From: Pseudomonas sp. DG56-2
Lineage (GTDB): Bacteria > Pseudomonadota > Gammaproteobacteria > Pseudomonadales > Pseudomonadaceae
Length of the DNA stretch: 64,000 nucleotides
Assembly (NCBI RefSeq): GCF_004803755.1
Contig: NZ_CP032311.1
Span: 4,356,501 to 4,420,500 of the forward strand
Direction of reading: 5' to 3'
How positions within the stretch are numbered: the first letter of the stretch is position 1; the number at the start of each line of letters is the position of its first letter. The position numbers and the translations under genes are program-made. The notes under the pieces were generated by a model, which did no database searches, was not told the DNA's origin, and was given only the letters and a program-made list of their open reading frames with translations. Of the stretch, positions 40,891 through 49,617 are shown piece by piece.

Positions 40891-41736
40891 ATGAAGTTCG
40901 AAGGCACCAGCACATACGTCGCCACAAACGACCTGAAACTGGCAGTCAACGCGGCAATCACCCTGGAGCGGCCACTGCTGGTCAAGGGTGAACCCGGTAC
41001 CGGCAAGACCATGCTCGCCGAACAGTTGGCCGAGTCCTTTGGCGCCAAACTGATCACCTGGCACATCAAGTCGACCACCAAGGCCCACCAGGGGCTCTAC
41101 GAATATGACGCGGTGAGTCGCCTGCGCGATTCGCAACTGGGCGTGGACAAGGTTCACGACGTACGCAACTACCTGAAAAAGGGCAAGCTCTGGGAAGCCT
41201 TCGAAGCCGAGGAGCGGGTCATTCTGCTGATCGACGAAATCGACAAAGCCGACATCGAGTTCCCCAACGACCTGTTGCAAGAACTGGACAAGATGGAGTT
41301 CTACGTTTACGAGACCGACGAGACGATCAAGGCCAAGCATCGTCCGATCATCATCATTACCTCGAACAACGAGAAAGAACTGCCCGACGCCTTCCTGCGC
41401 CGCTGCTTCTTCCATTACATCGCCTTCCCCGACCGCGACACCCTGCAGCAGATCGTCGATGTCCATTACCCGAACATCAAGAAGGACCTGGTCAGCGAAG
41501 CGCTGGACGTGTTCTTCGACGTGCGCAAGGTGCCGGGCCTGAAGAAAAAGCCGTCCACCTCCGAATTGGTCGACTGGCTGAAGCTGCTGATGGCCGACAA
41601 CATTGGCGAAGCCGTGTTGCGTGAACGCGATCCGACCAAGGCTATCCCGCCATTGGCCGGTGCCCTGGTTAAAAACGAACAGGATGTGCAACTGCTCGAG
41701 CGCCTGGCCTTCATGAGCCGTCGCGGTAACCGCTGA
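40891..41736 (+). CDS. MoxR-family AAA+ ATPase
   Basis: A 281-residue ATPase. Walker A is GEPGTGKTML near residue 34, Walker B VILLIDEIDKAD near residue 110, sensor 1 IIITSNNEKELPDAF near residue 151 and the arginine finger RRCFFHY. MoxR proteins work with VWA-domain proteins to insert cofactors or remodel complexes. The partner VWA gene follows 17 bases later. The ATG at 40891 has GAGG upstream; an in-frame ATG at 40834 adds 19 unlikely residues. Confidence 0.92.
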   Translation: MKFEGTSTYVATNDLKLAVNAAITLERPLLVKGEPGTGKTMLAEQLAESFGAKLITWHIKSTTKAHQGLYEYDAVSRLRDSQLGVDKVHDVRNYLKKGKLWEAFEAEERVILLIDEIDKADIEFPNDLLQELDKMEFYVYETDETIKAKHRPIIIITSNNEKELPDAFLRRCFFHYIAFPDRDTLQQIVDVHYPNIKKDLVSEALDVFFDVRKVPGLKKKPSTSELVDWLKLLMADNIGEAVLRERDPTKAIPPLAGALVKNEQDVQLLERLAFMSRRGNR

Positions 41737-41753
41737 GCCAGGGGGCAATAGCC

Positions 41754-42932
41754 ATGTTGCTCAATCTGTTCAATGAAATGCGCGCAGCCAAGGTGCCGGT
41801 GTCGGTCCGCGAGCTGCTCGATCTGATCAATGCGCTCAAGCAGCGGGTCACCTTTGCCGACATGGACGAGTTCTACTTCCTGTCGCGGGCGATCCTGGTC
41901 AAGGACGAGCGTCATTTCGACAAGTTCGACCGCGCGTTCTCTGCCTACTTCAAGGGCCTTGAGAACCTTAACCAGCATCTGGAAGCACTGATTCCGGAAG
42001 ATTGGTTGCGCAAGGAGTTCGAACGCTCGCTGACCGACGAAGAACGCGCCCAGATCCAGTCCCTGGGCGGGCTGGACAAGCTCATCGAAGAGTTCAAGAA
42101 GCGTCTTGAAGAGCAGAAGGAACGCCATGCCGGCGGCAACAAGTGGATCGGCACCGGCGGTACCAGTCCGTTTGGCTCAGGTGGGTACAACCCCGAAGGC
42201 ATTCGGGTCGGCGATGCTGGCAAGCGTCAAGGCAAGGCGGTCAAGGTCTGGGATCAGCGCGAGTACAAGAACCTCGACGATCAGGTCGAACTGGGCACGC
42301 GCAACATCAAGCTGGCACTGCGCCGCTTGCGCAAGTTTGCGCGCCAGGGCGCGGCCGAAGAGCTGGATATCGACGGCACCATCGACCACACCGCGCGCGA
42401 TGCGGGCTTGCTCAATATCCAGATGCGTCCGGAACGCCGTAACAGCGTCAAGTTGCTGCTACTGTTCGATATCGGCGGTTCGATGGATGCTCACGTGAAA
42501 ATCTGCGAAGAGCTGTTTTCGGCCTGCAAGACCGAATTCAAGCACTTGGAATATTACTACTTCCACAACTTCGTTTATGAGTCGGTGTGGAAGAACAACA
42601 TGCGTCGCACCTCCGAACGCACCTCGACCATGGACCTGCTGCACAAATACGGCGCTGATTACAAAGTGGTGTTCGTCGGCGATGCGGCAATGGCCCCCTA
42701 CGAAATCACCCAGCCGGGCGGTAGCGTCGAGCATTGGAACGAAGAAGCCGGATACGTGTGGATGCAGCGTTTCATGGAGAAGTACAAGAAACTCATCTGG
42801 ATCAACCCGTATCCCAAGGACACCTGGGGCTACACCACCTCGACCAACATCGTTCGCGAGCTGGTTGAGGACCGGATGTTTCCATTGACCTTGCGGGGGC
42901 TGGAAGAAGGAATGCGGTTCTTGTCCAAGTAG
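41754..42932 (+). CDS. CoxE-like VWA-domain protein
   Basis: A 392-residue protein with a helical N-terminal half (about 1-190) and a von Willebrand A domain from about residue 230. The MIDAS-like motif is DIGGSMD, where the second Ser of DxSxS is Gly, as is common in this CoxE-type family. It pairs with the MoxR ATPase just upstream; such pairs mature metalloenzymes or act as chaperones. No obvious client is encoded next to it. Confidence 0.9.
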   Translation: MLLNLFNEMRAAKVPVSVRELLDLINALKQRVTFADMDEFYFLSRAILVKDERHFDKFDRAFSAYFKGLENLNQHLEALIPEDWLRKEFERSLTDEERAQIQSLGGLDKLIEEFKKRLEEQKERHAGGNKWIGTGGTSPFGSGGYNPEGIRVGDAGKRQGKAVKVWDQREYKNLDDQVELGTRNIKLALRRLRKFARQGAAEELDIDGTIDHTARDAGLLNIQMRPERRNSVKLLLLFDIGGSMDAHVKICEELFSACKTEFKHLEYYYFHNFVYESVWKNNMRRTSERTSTMDLLHKYGADYKVVFVGDAAMAPYEITQPGGSVEHWNEEAGYVWMQRFMEKYKKLIWINPYPKDTWGYTTSTNIVRELVEDRMFPLTLRGLEEGMRFLSK

Positions 42933-42938
42933 TGCTTT

Positions 42939-42985
42939 TCGCCGGGCAAGCCCGCTCCTGACCGAGCGTGCTTGCCTAGCGATCC
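42939..42985. repeat. REP-like palindrome
   Basis: TCGCCGGGCAAGCCCGCTCC followed by a degenerate inverted partner ending GTGCTTGCCTAGCGA fills the gap between the converging VWA and pxpC genes. This is the usual Pseudomonas REP type and probably also ends transcription. Confidence 0.7.
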
Positions 42986-42986
42986 A

Positions 42987-43904
42987 TCATCCTGCAAATC
43001 TCTCGATGAACGTCCGCTGCTCCTGCCAAGCCGTCTCCTGCACCACTGGCCGGAATCTCACTACGTTCCCCGGCAGCATCTGCGCCAGGCGTGCCAGCGC
43101 CAACGGCGTCAACGCGCCCAAGCGCGGATAGCCACCAATGGTCTGGCGATCGTTGAGCAACACAATTGGCTGGCCATCCGACGGAACTTGAACGGCGCCC
43201 AGCGCAATACCCTCGGAAATCATCGGCGCCCCTTGATACTGCAAGGCAGGGCCAAGCAAGCGCATGCCCATGCGGTCGGCGCGGTTGTCCAGGGTCCAGT
43301 CACGGTTGAAGACGTCGAACAGACTCATGCCGCTGAAGTCGCCAATCTGGGCGCCCAGCAGCAAGTCCAGGCTGTTGTTGCTGAACTGCGGGCGCAATGC
43401 CAGCGGCACCTCTCGCCCGCCACACGACTGGCCGCTGTAACTCAGTTGCTGCCCCTTGGCCAGCGTCGAGCCCAGACCGTCAAGCCCGCCCAACGCCTCA
43501 CGCACCACGCTGGCACAACTGCCCAGGACCTGTACAGCGTCGAACCCACCCGGTGCGGCGAGGTAGGCGCGAGCCCCCTGCAAGGGCTGGTTCAGGCGCA
43601 GACGCTGACCTCGCGCCAAGGTGAAGCTGGACCAGGGCTTGAGCGGCTGGCCATCAATGCGCGCATCCAGATCTGCCCCTGCAAGTGCCAGGTGGCAATC
43701 CTGCTCAGCCACCAGGCTGAAACCACCCAAGGTAACTTCCACTACCGCAGCATCGGCAGCATTGCCCAACAGCCAGTTGGCCCACCGCATCGACACCCAA
43801 TCCAGCGCCCCACCCTGGGTCACGCCCAGATGACGCACACCAAAGCGCCCGGCGTCCTGCAACAGGCACAGCGCGGTGCTGGCCTCGATCGACAAGCGGC
43901 TCAT
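42987..43904 (-). CDS. pxpC: 5-oxoprolinase subunit C
   Basis: A 305-residue biotin-dependent carboxyltransferase-like protein (urea amidolyase/KipA family), with LQDAGRFGVRHLGVTQGGALD near residue 15 in two parts, VLGSCASVVREALGG near residue 115, and GYPRLGALTPLALARLAQ near the end. PxpA, PxpB and PxpC together hydrolyse 5-oxoproline (pyroglutamate) to glutamate with ATP. It is last in the minus-strand operon and overlaps pxpB by four bases. Confidence 0.92.
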   Translation of the reverse strand: MSRLSIEASTALCLLQDAGRFGVRHLGVTQGGALDWVSMRWANWLLGNAADAAVVEVTLGGFSLVAEQDCHLALAGADLDARIDGQPLKPWSSFTLARGQRLRLNQPLQGARAYLAAPGGFDAVQVLGSCASVVREALGGLDGLGSTLAKGQQLSYSGQSCGGREVPLALRPQFSNNSLDLLLGAQIGDFSGMSLFDVFNRDWTLDNRADRMGMRLLGPALQYQGAPMISEGIALGAVQVPSDGQPIVLLNDRQTIGGYPRLGALTPLALARLAQMLPGNVVRFRPVVQETAWQEQRTFIERFAG

Positions 43905-44605
43905 GCCAACCTCTCCTGCGGGGTATCGTCGCCGCCCAGGTTGATAAAGGTGCCACGGTCCACCGCCACGAATCGCACCCGATCGCCCGGCTGCAGCAGG
44001 CTGTAGCCTTGCCGCTGACGGTCAAAGAGTGTGCTCGGGGTGCGGCCGATCAGGTTCCAGCCTCCAGGCGACACCGCAGGGTAAGCAGCGGTCTGGCGCT
44101 CGGCGATCCCCACGCTGCCTGCCGCCACGCGCTTGCGTGGGGTGGACAAGCGCGGCGCCGCCAGCGCCTCTTCAACCAGGCCCATGAACGCAAACCCCGG
44201 GGCGAAGCCCAAGGCGAACACCTGATACTCGCGCTCACTGTGACGACGCACGATGTCGGCCACCGAGGCATTGCAGCGCGCCGCCAACAGGCTCAACTCC
44301 GGCCCGACACTGAGGTCGTACCACACTGGAATTTCGTGCAGGCTGCCACCGCTGCCATTATCGAGTTGCAGGTTTTCCAGCGCTTCGCGAATCAGGATTC
44401 GGGCCTGCTGCGGCGACAGTTGCATGAGGTCGAAATGCACCATCACTGTTGTATAGGACGGCACCAGATCGATCAGCTGTGCGCCGAATACAGCCCGCAA
44501 GCGCTGACTCGCCGCCAGCATCCAGGGCATGTTGGTCTCATCGATAGCGTCGAACAAACGCACCATCAGGCAGTCAATGGCCGCCGTTTCAATGCGCTGC
44601 TTCAT
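43901..44605 (-). CDS. pxpB: 5-oxoprolinase subunit B
   Basis: A 234-residue KipI/urea amidolyase-family protein. It carries the block [20 protein letters not shown] (near residue 130), then [25 protein letters not shown] in two conserved parts and NLIGRTP. It forms the complex with PxpC that supports ATP-driven ring opening. Start and stop overlap pxpA and pxpC by four bases each, so the three subunits are translated together. Confidence 0.92.
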   Translation of the reverse strand: MKQRIETAAIDCLMVRLFDAIDETNMPWMLAASQRLRAVFGAQLIDLVPSYTTVMVHFDLMQLSPQQARILIREALENLQLDNGSGGSLHEIPVWYDLSVGPELSLLAARCNASVADIVRRHSEREYQVFALGFAPGFAFMGLVEEALAAPRLSTPRKRVAAGSVGIAERQTAAYPAVSPGGWNLIGRTPSTLFDRQRQGYSLLQPGDRVRFVAVDRGTFINLGGDDTPQERLA

Positions 44606-45354
44606 GAGTTCACCAGGCTATCGAGCGCTTCACGAATCTGCTGCACCGCCGCCACCGAACTTTCGTTGTCGCCATGCACGCACAGCGTATGCGCGTGCAG
44701 GCGCAGTTCGCTGCCGTCCACGGCGATCAGCGGCTCGCCTCGAGCCAGGCGCAAGGCCTGATCGACAATCAGCGCCGGGTCATGATGCACAGCGCCCGGC
44801 AAGCGCCGCGACAGCAAGTGCCCGGCGGCATCGTAGCCACGGTCGGCAAAGGCCTCGAACCACAACGTGACGCCATACTCATCGCCCAAGGCCTGGGCAG
44901 CACTGTTGTCAGCCGTGGCCATGAGCATCAACGGTAAATCCCGACCGTAGCTGCTCACCGCCTCCAGCACGGCGCGCAGCTTGAGCGGGTCGGCCATCAT
45001 GTCGTTATACAGCGCACCGTGGGGCTTCACATAAGCAACGCGCGTGCCCTGGGTGCGACAGATGCCATCGAGCGCACCGATCTGGTAATGCAGCAGGTCA
45101 CGGATTTCTTCAGCACTGCAGGCCATGGAACGACGACCGAAGCCTGCAAGGTCCTGATAGGCCGGATGGGCACCAATGCCTACGTTGCTGGCAACAGCCA
45201 AGGCCACCGCTTTGCGCATGATGCCCGGATCACCGGCATGGAAACCGCAGGCGATATTGGCACAGTCGACAAAGGGCATGACCTGGGCATCCAGGCCCAT
45301 GGTCCAACTGCCGAAACTTTCACCCATATCGCAATTCAGTAGTAGGCGGCTCAC
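44602..45354 (-). CDS. pxpA: 5-oxoprolinase subunit A (LamB/YcsF)
   Basis: A 250-residue LamB/YcsF protein: [17 protein letters not shown] at the start, [15 protein letters not shown] near residue 30, [15 protein letters not shown] near residue 60 and [12 protein letters not shown] near residue 107, with metal-binding and catalytic His/Asp residues. I chose the GTG at 45354 because GGAG stands eight bases upstream. The ATG at 45393 would overlap the transporter gene and add a non-family tail. Confidence 0.9.
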   Translation of the reverse strand: MSRLLLNCDMGESFGSWTMGLDAQVMPFVDCANIACGFHAGDPGIMRKAVALAVASNVGIGAHPAYQDLAGFGRRSMACSAEEIRDLLHYQIGALDGICRTQGTRVAYVKPHGALYNDMMADPLKLRAVLEAVSSYGRDLPLMLMATADNSAAQALGDEYGVTLWFEAFADRGYDAAGHLLSRRLPGAVHHDPALIVDQALRLARGEPLIAVDGSELRLHAHTLCVHGDNESSVAAVQQIREALDSLVNS

Positions 45355-45379
45355 GTCTGTAACTCCTTCAGGCTTGGCC

Positions 45380-46666
45380 TTAATGGGCTTCAAGTTCTTT
45401 GCCGCGCGTTTCCGGCAGGCTCAACGCTGCCAGAATTACCACTCCGTAGGACACCGCGGCAAATGCGCCGATACCCAGGCCCAGCGGCACCTTCTGGCTG
45501 AGCATACCGATCAGCAGCGGGAAGAACGCTGCCAGGGCGCGTCCAATGTTGTAGCAAAAGCCCTGGCCCGAGCCACGGATACGCGTGGGGAAGAGTTCAG
45601 TGAGAAACGCCCCCATGCCACTGAAAATACCCGAGGCAAAGAAGCCCAGAGGAAAGCCAAGCCAAAGCATGACGCCATCGCTGACCTGCATCTGGGTGTA
45701 GAGCAGCACGATAACGAATGAGCCCACGGCGAACAGAATGAAGTTCTTTTTACGCCCCAGGAGGTCTGTCAGGTAGGCGCTGATCACATAGCCTACGTAC
45801 GAACCGAAGATCACCATGGCCAGGTAGCCGCCCGTGCCGAGTACGCTCAGGCCGCGTTCGTTCTTGAGGAAGGTCGGCAGCCACGAGGTGATGGCGTAGT
45901 ACCCACCCAAGGCACCCGTGGTCAGCAGCGAAGCGCGAAGGGTGGTGAAAAGCATGCCGGGAGCGAAAATTTCATAGAAATGCGACGGTGCCTCGGCTTT
46001 TTCCGCCGCCTTGGCCTGGCGGTAGACTTCCGGGTCCTTGACCAGGCGTCGTACGAAAATCACGAACACCGCAGGCACGATCCCCAACAGGAACAGGGCC
46101 CGCCAGGCATCTTCCGGTGGCAGCAGGGTGAACAGAACCGCGTAGAGAATCGCGGTCAGGCCCCAGCCAATAGCCCAGCCCGACTGCACCATGCCCACCG
46201 CTTTACCGCGGTCCTTGGCGCGAATGACTTCACCGATCAACACGGCGCCGGCGGTCCACTCACCACCAAAACCGAAGCCCATCAGGGTGCGAGCGATCAA
46301 CAGCTGTTCGTAGTTCTGGGCGAAACCACAGAGGAAAGTGAAGAAGGCGAACCACAGCACGGTCAGTTGCAGGGTGCGCACCCGGCCGATACGGTCGGAC
46401 AGAATACCGGCGATCCAACCACCGAGGGCCGAAGCGATCAGGGTGCTGGTGTGAATCAAACCGGCTTCGGCCGTAGTGATCCCCCACAGTGCAATCAGGG
46501 TAGGAACGACAAAGCTGAGCATCTGCGTGTCCATGCCATCCAGGCCGTAACCGATCTTGCAGCTCCAGAAGGTGCGGCGTTCCTGCTTGTTGATGTTGCG
46601 GTACCAGTCGAAAGGTCCCGCCACGGATCTGGATTTGGTCTGTTGCTGCACGCCCGATGGGTTCAT
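45380..46666 (-). CDS. MFS transporter linked to pxpABC
   Basis: A 428-residue twelve-helix transporter of the metabolite:proton symporter type. The MFS motif [19 protein letters not shown] follows helix 2, and [19 protein letters not shown] is in helix 4. It is the first gene of the operon that continues with pxpA 25 bases downstream, so it probably imports 5-oxoproline or a related acid. The start at 46666 has GAGG upstream. It is divergent from a LysR regulator gene. Confidence 0.9.
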   Translation of the reverse strand: MNPSGVQQQTKSRSVAGPFDWYRNINKQERRTFWSCKIGYGLDGMDTQMLSFVVPTLIALWGITTAEAGLIHTSTLIASALGGWIAGILSDRIGRVRTLQLTVLWFAFFTFLCGFAQNYEQLLIARTLMGFGFGGEWTAGAVLIGEVIRAKDRGKAVGMVQSGWAIGWGLTAILYAVLFTLLPPEDAWRALFLLGIVPAVFVIFVRRLVKDPEVYRQAKAAEKAEAPSHFYEIFAPGMLFTTLRASLLTTGALGGYYAITSWLPTFLKNERGLSVLGTGGYLAMVIFGSYVGYVISAYLTDLLGRKKNFILFAVGSFVIVLLYTQMQVSDGVMLWLGFPLGFFASGIFSGMGAFLTELFPTRIRGSGQGFCYNIGRALAAFFPLLIGMLSQKVPLGLGIGAFAAVSYGVVILAALSLPETRGKELEAH

Positions 46667-46807
46667 GGTTGCCTCAGCTTGTTGGTATTGTTTTAAAGGC
46701 GGCGATCTACGTCGCAACCATGCCGATATTTTTTGACCCTGGCGCCGTTACGTCCAACGAGAAAAACCAGCTGTCTGGCATAAGAAAAAATTGATCAGTG
46801 AGCACAC

Positions 46808-47719
46808 ATGAACCTCAAGTTCCTCGAAACCTTTGTCTGGGTGGCCCGGCTCAAGAGCTTTCGCCTGACCGCCGAGAAGCTCTTCACCACCCAGGCCTCG
46901 ATCTCCAGCCGTATTGCCGCGCTGGAGGCGGACCTTGGGGTCAAGTTGCTGCTGCGCGATTCGCGTGGGGTCAGCCTTACGCCTGAAGGCAGCAAGGTGC
47001 TTGAATACGCCGAACAGATGCTCGACACCGCCAAGGCGCTCAAGCAATCGCTAGACAGCGATCGGGCGAAGGTCGGCCGCGTGCGCCTGGGCGTCATGGA
47101 TACGGTGATCCATACCTGGATGAGCCCGCTGGTGTCGGAACTGATGGAGCGCTACCCACAGGTCGAAATCGAGCTGGTCGCCGATACCGCACTCAACTTG
47201 CGCGAACAACTGCAAAAAGGCTTCCTCGATGTCATTCTGCAAACCGACCTGCTGCGTCAGGAATCGATCCGTAGCCTGGACCTGGCGCGCTATCCCATGG
47301 GCTGGATCGTTGCCACCCAGTCCATCTACAACCGCGATTTTTCTTCGCTGGCCGAGCTTGCTCGCGAGCGTATCGTGACCTTCTCGAAAAACTCCCGGCC
47401 GCATCAAGAAGTGCTTAGCCTGCTTCAGGCCGAAGGTGTCAGTGCACCGCGCTTGAACTGCGTGAATTCGGTGGCAGCCATTACCCGCTTGTTACGTGAC
47501 GGCTTCGGTATCGGCGCCCTCCCCCCGGCGCTGGTCAGCGAGGAATTGGCGCGTGGTGAACTGACCCAACTGGCGCTGGTGCAACAACCGCCAAGCCTGG
47601 AGCTGGTGGTGGCCTGGCAAACCGGGGTCGAGCTGGTAGATGAAGTGGTAGCGCTGTGTCGCAATGTGCTTGAACGTTACGCCGCCAATGCCGGCCCCGA
47701 GCGTATCAAACTGGTTTAG
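46808..47719 (+). CDS. LysR-family regulator, probably of the MFS-pxpABC operon
   Basis: A 303-residue LysR regulator. The winged helix is at residues 1-60 (FLETFVWVARLKSFRLTAEK, ASISSRIAALEADLGVKLL), followed by an effector domain (about 90-295). It is divergent from the transporter gene with 141 bases between them, the usual LysR arrangement for controlling the neighbour. The inducer may be 5-oxoproline; that is inference. The stop overlaps the convergent DUF2937 stop by four bases. Confidence 0.92.
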   Translation: MNLKFLETFVWVARLKSFRLTAEKLFTTQASISSRIAALEADLGVKLLLRDSRGVSLTPEGSKVLEYAEQMLDTAKALKQSLDSDRAKVGRVRLGVMDTVIHTWMSPLVSELMERYPQVEIELVADTALNLREQLQKGFLDVILQTDLLRQESIRSLDLARYPMGWIVATQSIYNRDFSSLAELARERIVTFSKNSRPHQEVLSLLQAEGVSAPRLNCVNSVAAITRLLRDGFGIGALPPALVSEELARGELTQLALVQQPPSLELVVAWQTGVELVDEVVALCRNVLERYAANAGPERIKLV

Positions 47720-48237
47720 CGCCAGCTCTCGGCAACCGGCTTGCGCCGCCCGCCAAGTGCTACCCAGCCGACCAGCAACAACAGACTCTCCACCAACAGC
47801 GCCAGCACCAAGGCGCAGCTCAGCCCCCAGGCCAGCGCTTCGGGTGCGAGGAGAATCTGGTAGCTGTAGCCTTTGAGGGTTTCTTCACGCAACTGACTAT
47901 CGGCGTTGACCAGCACGTGCCAGGTTCGCTCCAGCCAGCCGCTCTGCAGCATCTGCCATTCGTGCTCGAACACGCGATTGCGGATCAACAGGCTTTCGAT
48001 GCTGTTGGCATCGCTGTTGAACACCGGATCGTCACTGCTGCGGTAGTGGCGAACCAACGCCTGCAAATCGCCATTGAAGAAACGCTGCGCCGTTGCCTGG
48101 AAGCCCTTGAGGCCTTCGCGAGACTCAAGCAGGTGCGCGTCAACTCGCTGGCTATAGTCGTTGATCAAACCAGGAACCTGCACACCCACCAGCAAACCGA
48201 AGGTGAACAGTATCAACCGCAGGTAACTTCTGAACAT
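47716..48237 (-). CDS. DUF2937 membrane protein
   Basis: A 173-residue protein with an N-terminal hydrophobic helix (YLRLILFTFGLLVGVQVPGL), a periplasmic helical stretch of about 110 residues and a C-terminal helix (ALVLALLVESLLLLVGWVAL). It fits DUF2937. Function is unknown. It lies ten bases before the yafJ start in the transcript direction reversed, that is, it follows yafJ on the minus strand and may be co-transcribed. Confidence 0.82.
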   Translation of the reverse strand: MFRSYLRLILFTFGLLVGVQVPGLINDYSQRVDAHLLESREGLKGFQATAQRFFNGDLQALVRHYRSSDDPVFNSDANSIESLLIRNRVFEHEWQMLQSGWLERTWHVLVNADSQLREETLKGYSYQILLAPEALAWGLSCALVLALLVESLLLLVGWVALGGRRKPVAESWR

Positions 48238-48247
48238 GGACTATCCC

Positions 48248-49021
48248 TTAGCGTTGTCCCTGGGCCAGGCACTCGCCTTGGCGCCACAATGCCCATTGAC
48301 CGGGTTCATAGCGCTGCCAGGTCTCGTTCTCGGTCAACGCCTCGGTAGCAATCACCGTCACCACGTCATTGGGGGTGGTTTCGGCCTGAAAGTCGACAAT
48401 CATGTCGACGTCCTTGAGCCGCGCCGGCCCGAACGGGGCGCGACGGGTGATATGCACAAGCTTGGTCGAGCAGAAGCAAAACAGCCAGTCGCCATCACTG
48501 AGCAGGCAATTGAACACCCCCTTGCCACGGTACTCGGCGCAGGCTTCGACCAGCACCGGCAGAAGCATTTCGACCTCGACCGGTTCCGGGAAGGCTTCGC
48601 GTATGCGGTTGAGCAAGTCGCAGAACGCTGCTTCGCTGTCGGTATCGCCAATCGGTCGGTAGAAACTGGTCGAGCCCTGAAACTGACCCAACTGGCCGTT
48701 ATGGGCAAAGCACCAATTGCGACCCCATAGCTCTCGCACAAAGGGGTGGGTATTGGACAGGCACACCTTGCCGACATTGGCCTGGCGAATGTGGCCAATC
48801 ACCACCTCGCTCTTGATCGGATAACGCTGGACCAGATTGGCCACTTCCGATTCGCAACTTGCCGCCGGGTCCTGGAACAGGCGCAGGCCACGGCCTTCGT
48901 AGAAACCGATACCCCAGCCGTCGCGATGTGGACCGGTGCGGCCACCGCGCTGCATCAGCCCGGTAAAGCTGAAAACGATATCGGTCGGCACGTTGGCGCT
49001 CATGCCCAATAGTTCACACAT
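48248..49021 (-). CDS. Class II glutamine amidotransferase, YafJ-like
   Basis: A 257-residue Ntn-type amidotransferase. Cys2 (MCELLGMS) is the nucleophile after Met removal. The glutaminase core includes HRDGWGIGFYEGRG near residue 36, GHIRQANVG near residue 77 and FAHNGQLGQF near residue 110. There is no synthase domain, as in E. coli YafJ; the ammonia acceptor is unknown. The DUF2937 gene follows on the same strand after ten bases. Confidence 0.9.
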   Translation of the reverse strand: MCELLGMSANVPTDIVFSFTGLMQRGGRTGPHRDGWGIGFYEGRGLRLFQDPAASCESEVANLVQRYPIKSEVVIGHIRQANVGKVCLSNTHPFVRELWGRNWCFAHNGQLGQFQGSTSFYRPIGDTDSEAAFCDLLNRIREAFPEPVEVEMLLPVLVEACAEYRGKGVFNCLLSDGDWLFCFCSTKLVHITRRAPFGPARLKDVDMIVDFQAETTPNDVVTVIATEALTENETWQRYEPGQWALWRQGECLAQGQR

Positions 49022-49044
49022 GCTTGGCTGCTCCGGGGCAAATC

Positions 49045-49533
49045 CTACAAGCGCGGCTCAACCCGCGAACGGTTGCCGCCCAGTGGTGCTTCAGGCGGAT
49101 TGCGATAACGGTCGCGATTGTCGGCGGCGAATGCCTCACTGGGTGTAGCTTCCTCGGCATCGCGCTTGGCGGCTGCCTCAGCTTGCTCACTTCGGGCTCT
49201 GGCGCGCTTTTCCAGCGGCCAACGCACCACCACGAATACCCCGTACAGCGCGAAAGCGATCATGCCGTACATCGCCAGGTCAGCCGCGGCACGCAAGACG
49301 TTGTTGCCAACCTTGAACAGCAGGTCGAGGGCAGTAATGGCAATGGCCGGGGCAAATTTTTCCTTGACCGGGTCAATGATGGTCGGGGTCAGCAGCAGCA
49401 CTGCCATCAATACCCGCAGGGGTTCGCGCAGCCAACGCCACATCCAGCGGGTAAGGCGAAAGCCCACCGCCAGGCAACCCAGGGCGGCCAGGGCGTAAAG
49501 GCCCCAGGCGAGCAGATAGTCGTTCTCGGTCAT
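49045..49533 (-). CDS. Conserved hypothetical inner-membrane protein
   Basis: A 162-residue protein with four hydrophobic segments: LAWGLYALAALGCLAVGF, VLMAVLLLTPTIID, AIAITALDLLF and YGMIAFALYGVFVVV. A charged cytoplasmic tail is rich in Arg, Ala and Glu (EKRARARSEQAEAAAK). No named family is recognised. It lies directly upstream of yafJ on the same strand (23 bases), so the two and DUF2937 could be one transcript. It is divergent from the oligopeptidase B gene. Confidence 0.78.
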   Translation of the reverse strand: MTENDYLLAWGLYALAALGCLAVGFRLTRWMWRWLREPLRVLMAVLLLTPTIIDPVKEKFAPAIAITALDLLFKVGNNVLRAAADLAMYGMIAFALYGVFVVVRWPLEKRARARSEQAEAAAKRDAEEATPSEAFAADNRDRYRNPPEAPLGGNRSRVEPRL

Positions 49534-49617
49534 GGTGTCCGTGGCAAGCTAGGCAAATAGACGCTTATGATAAACACATTTCAGCGCGCAGGCGCCCCCC
49601 AGCCAAGAGATCCCCGC

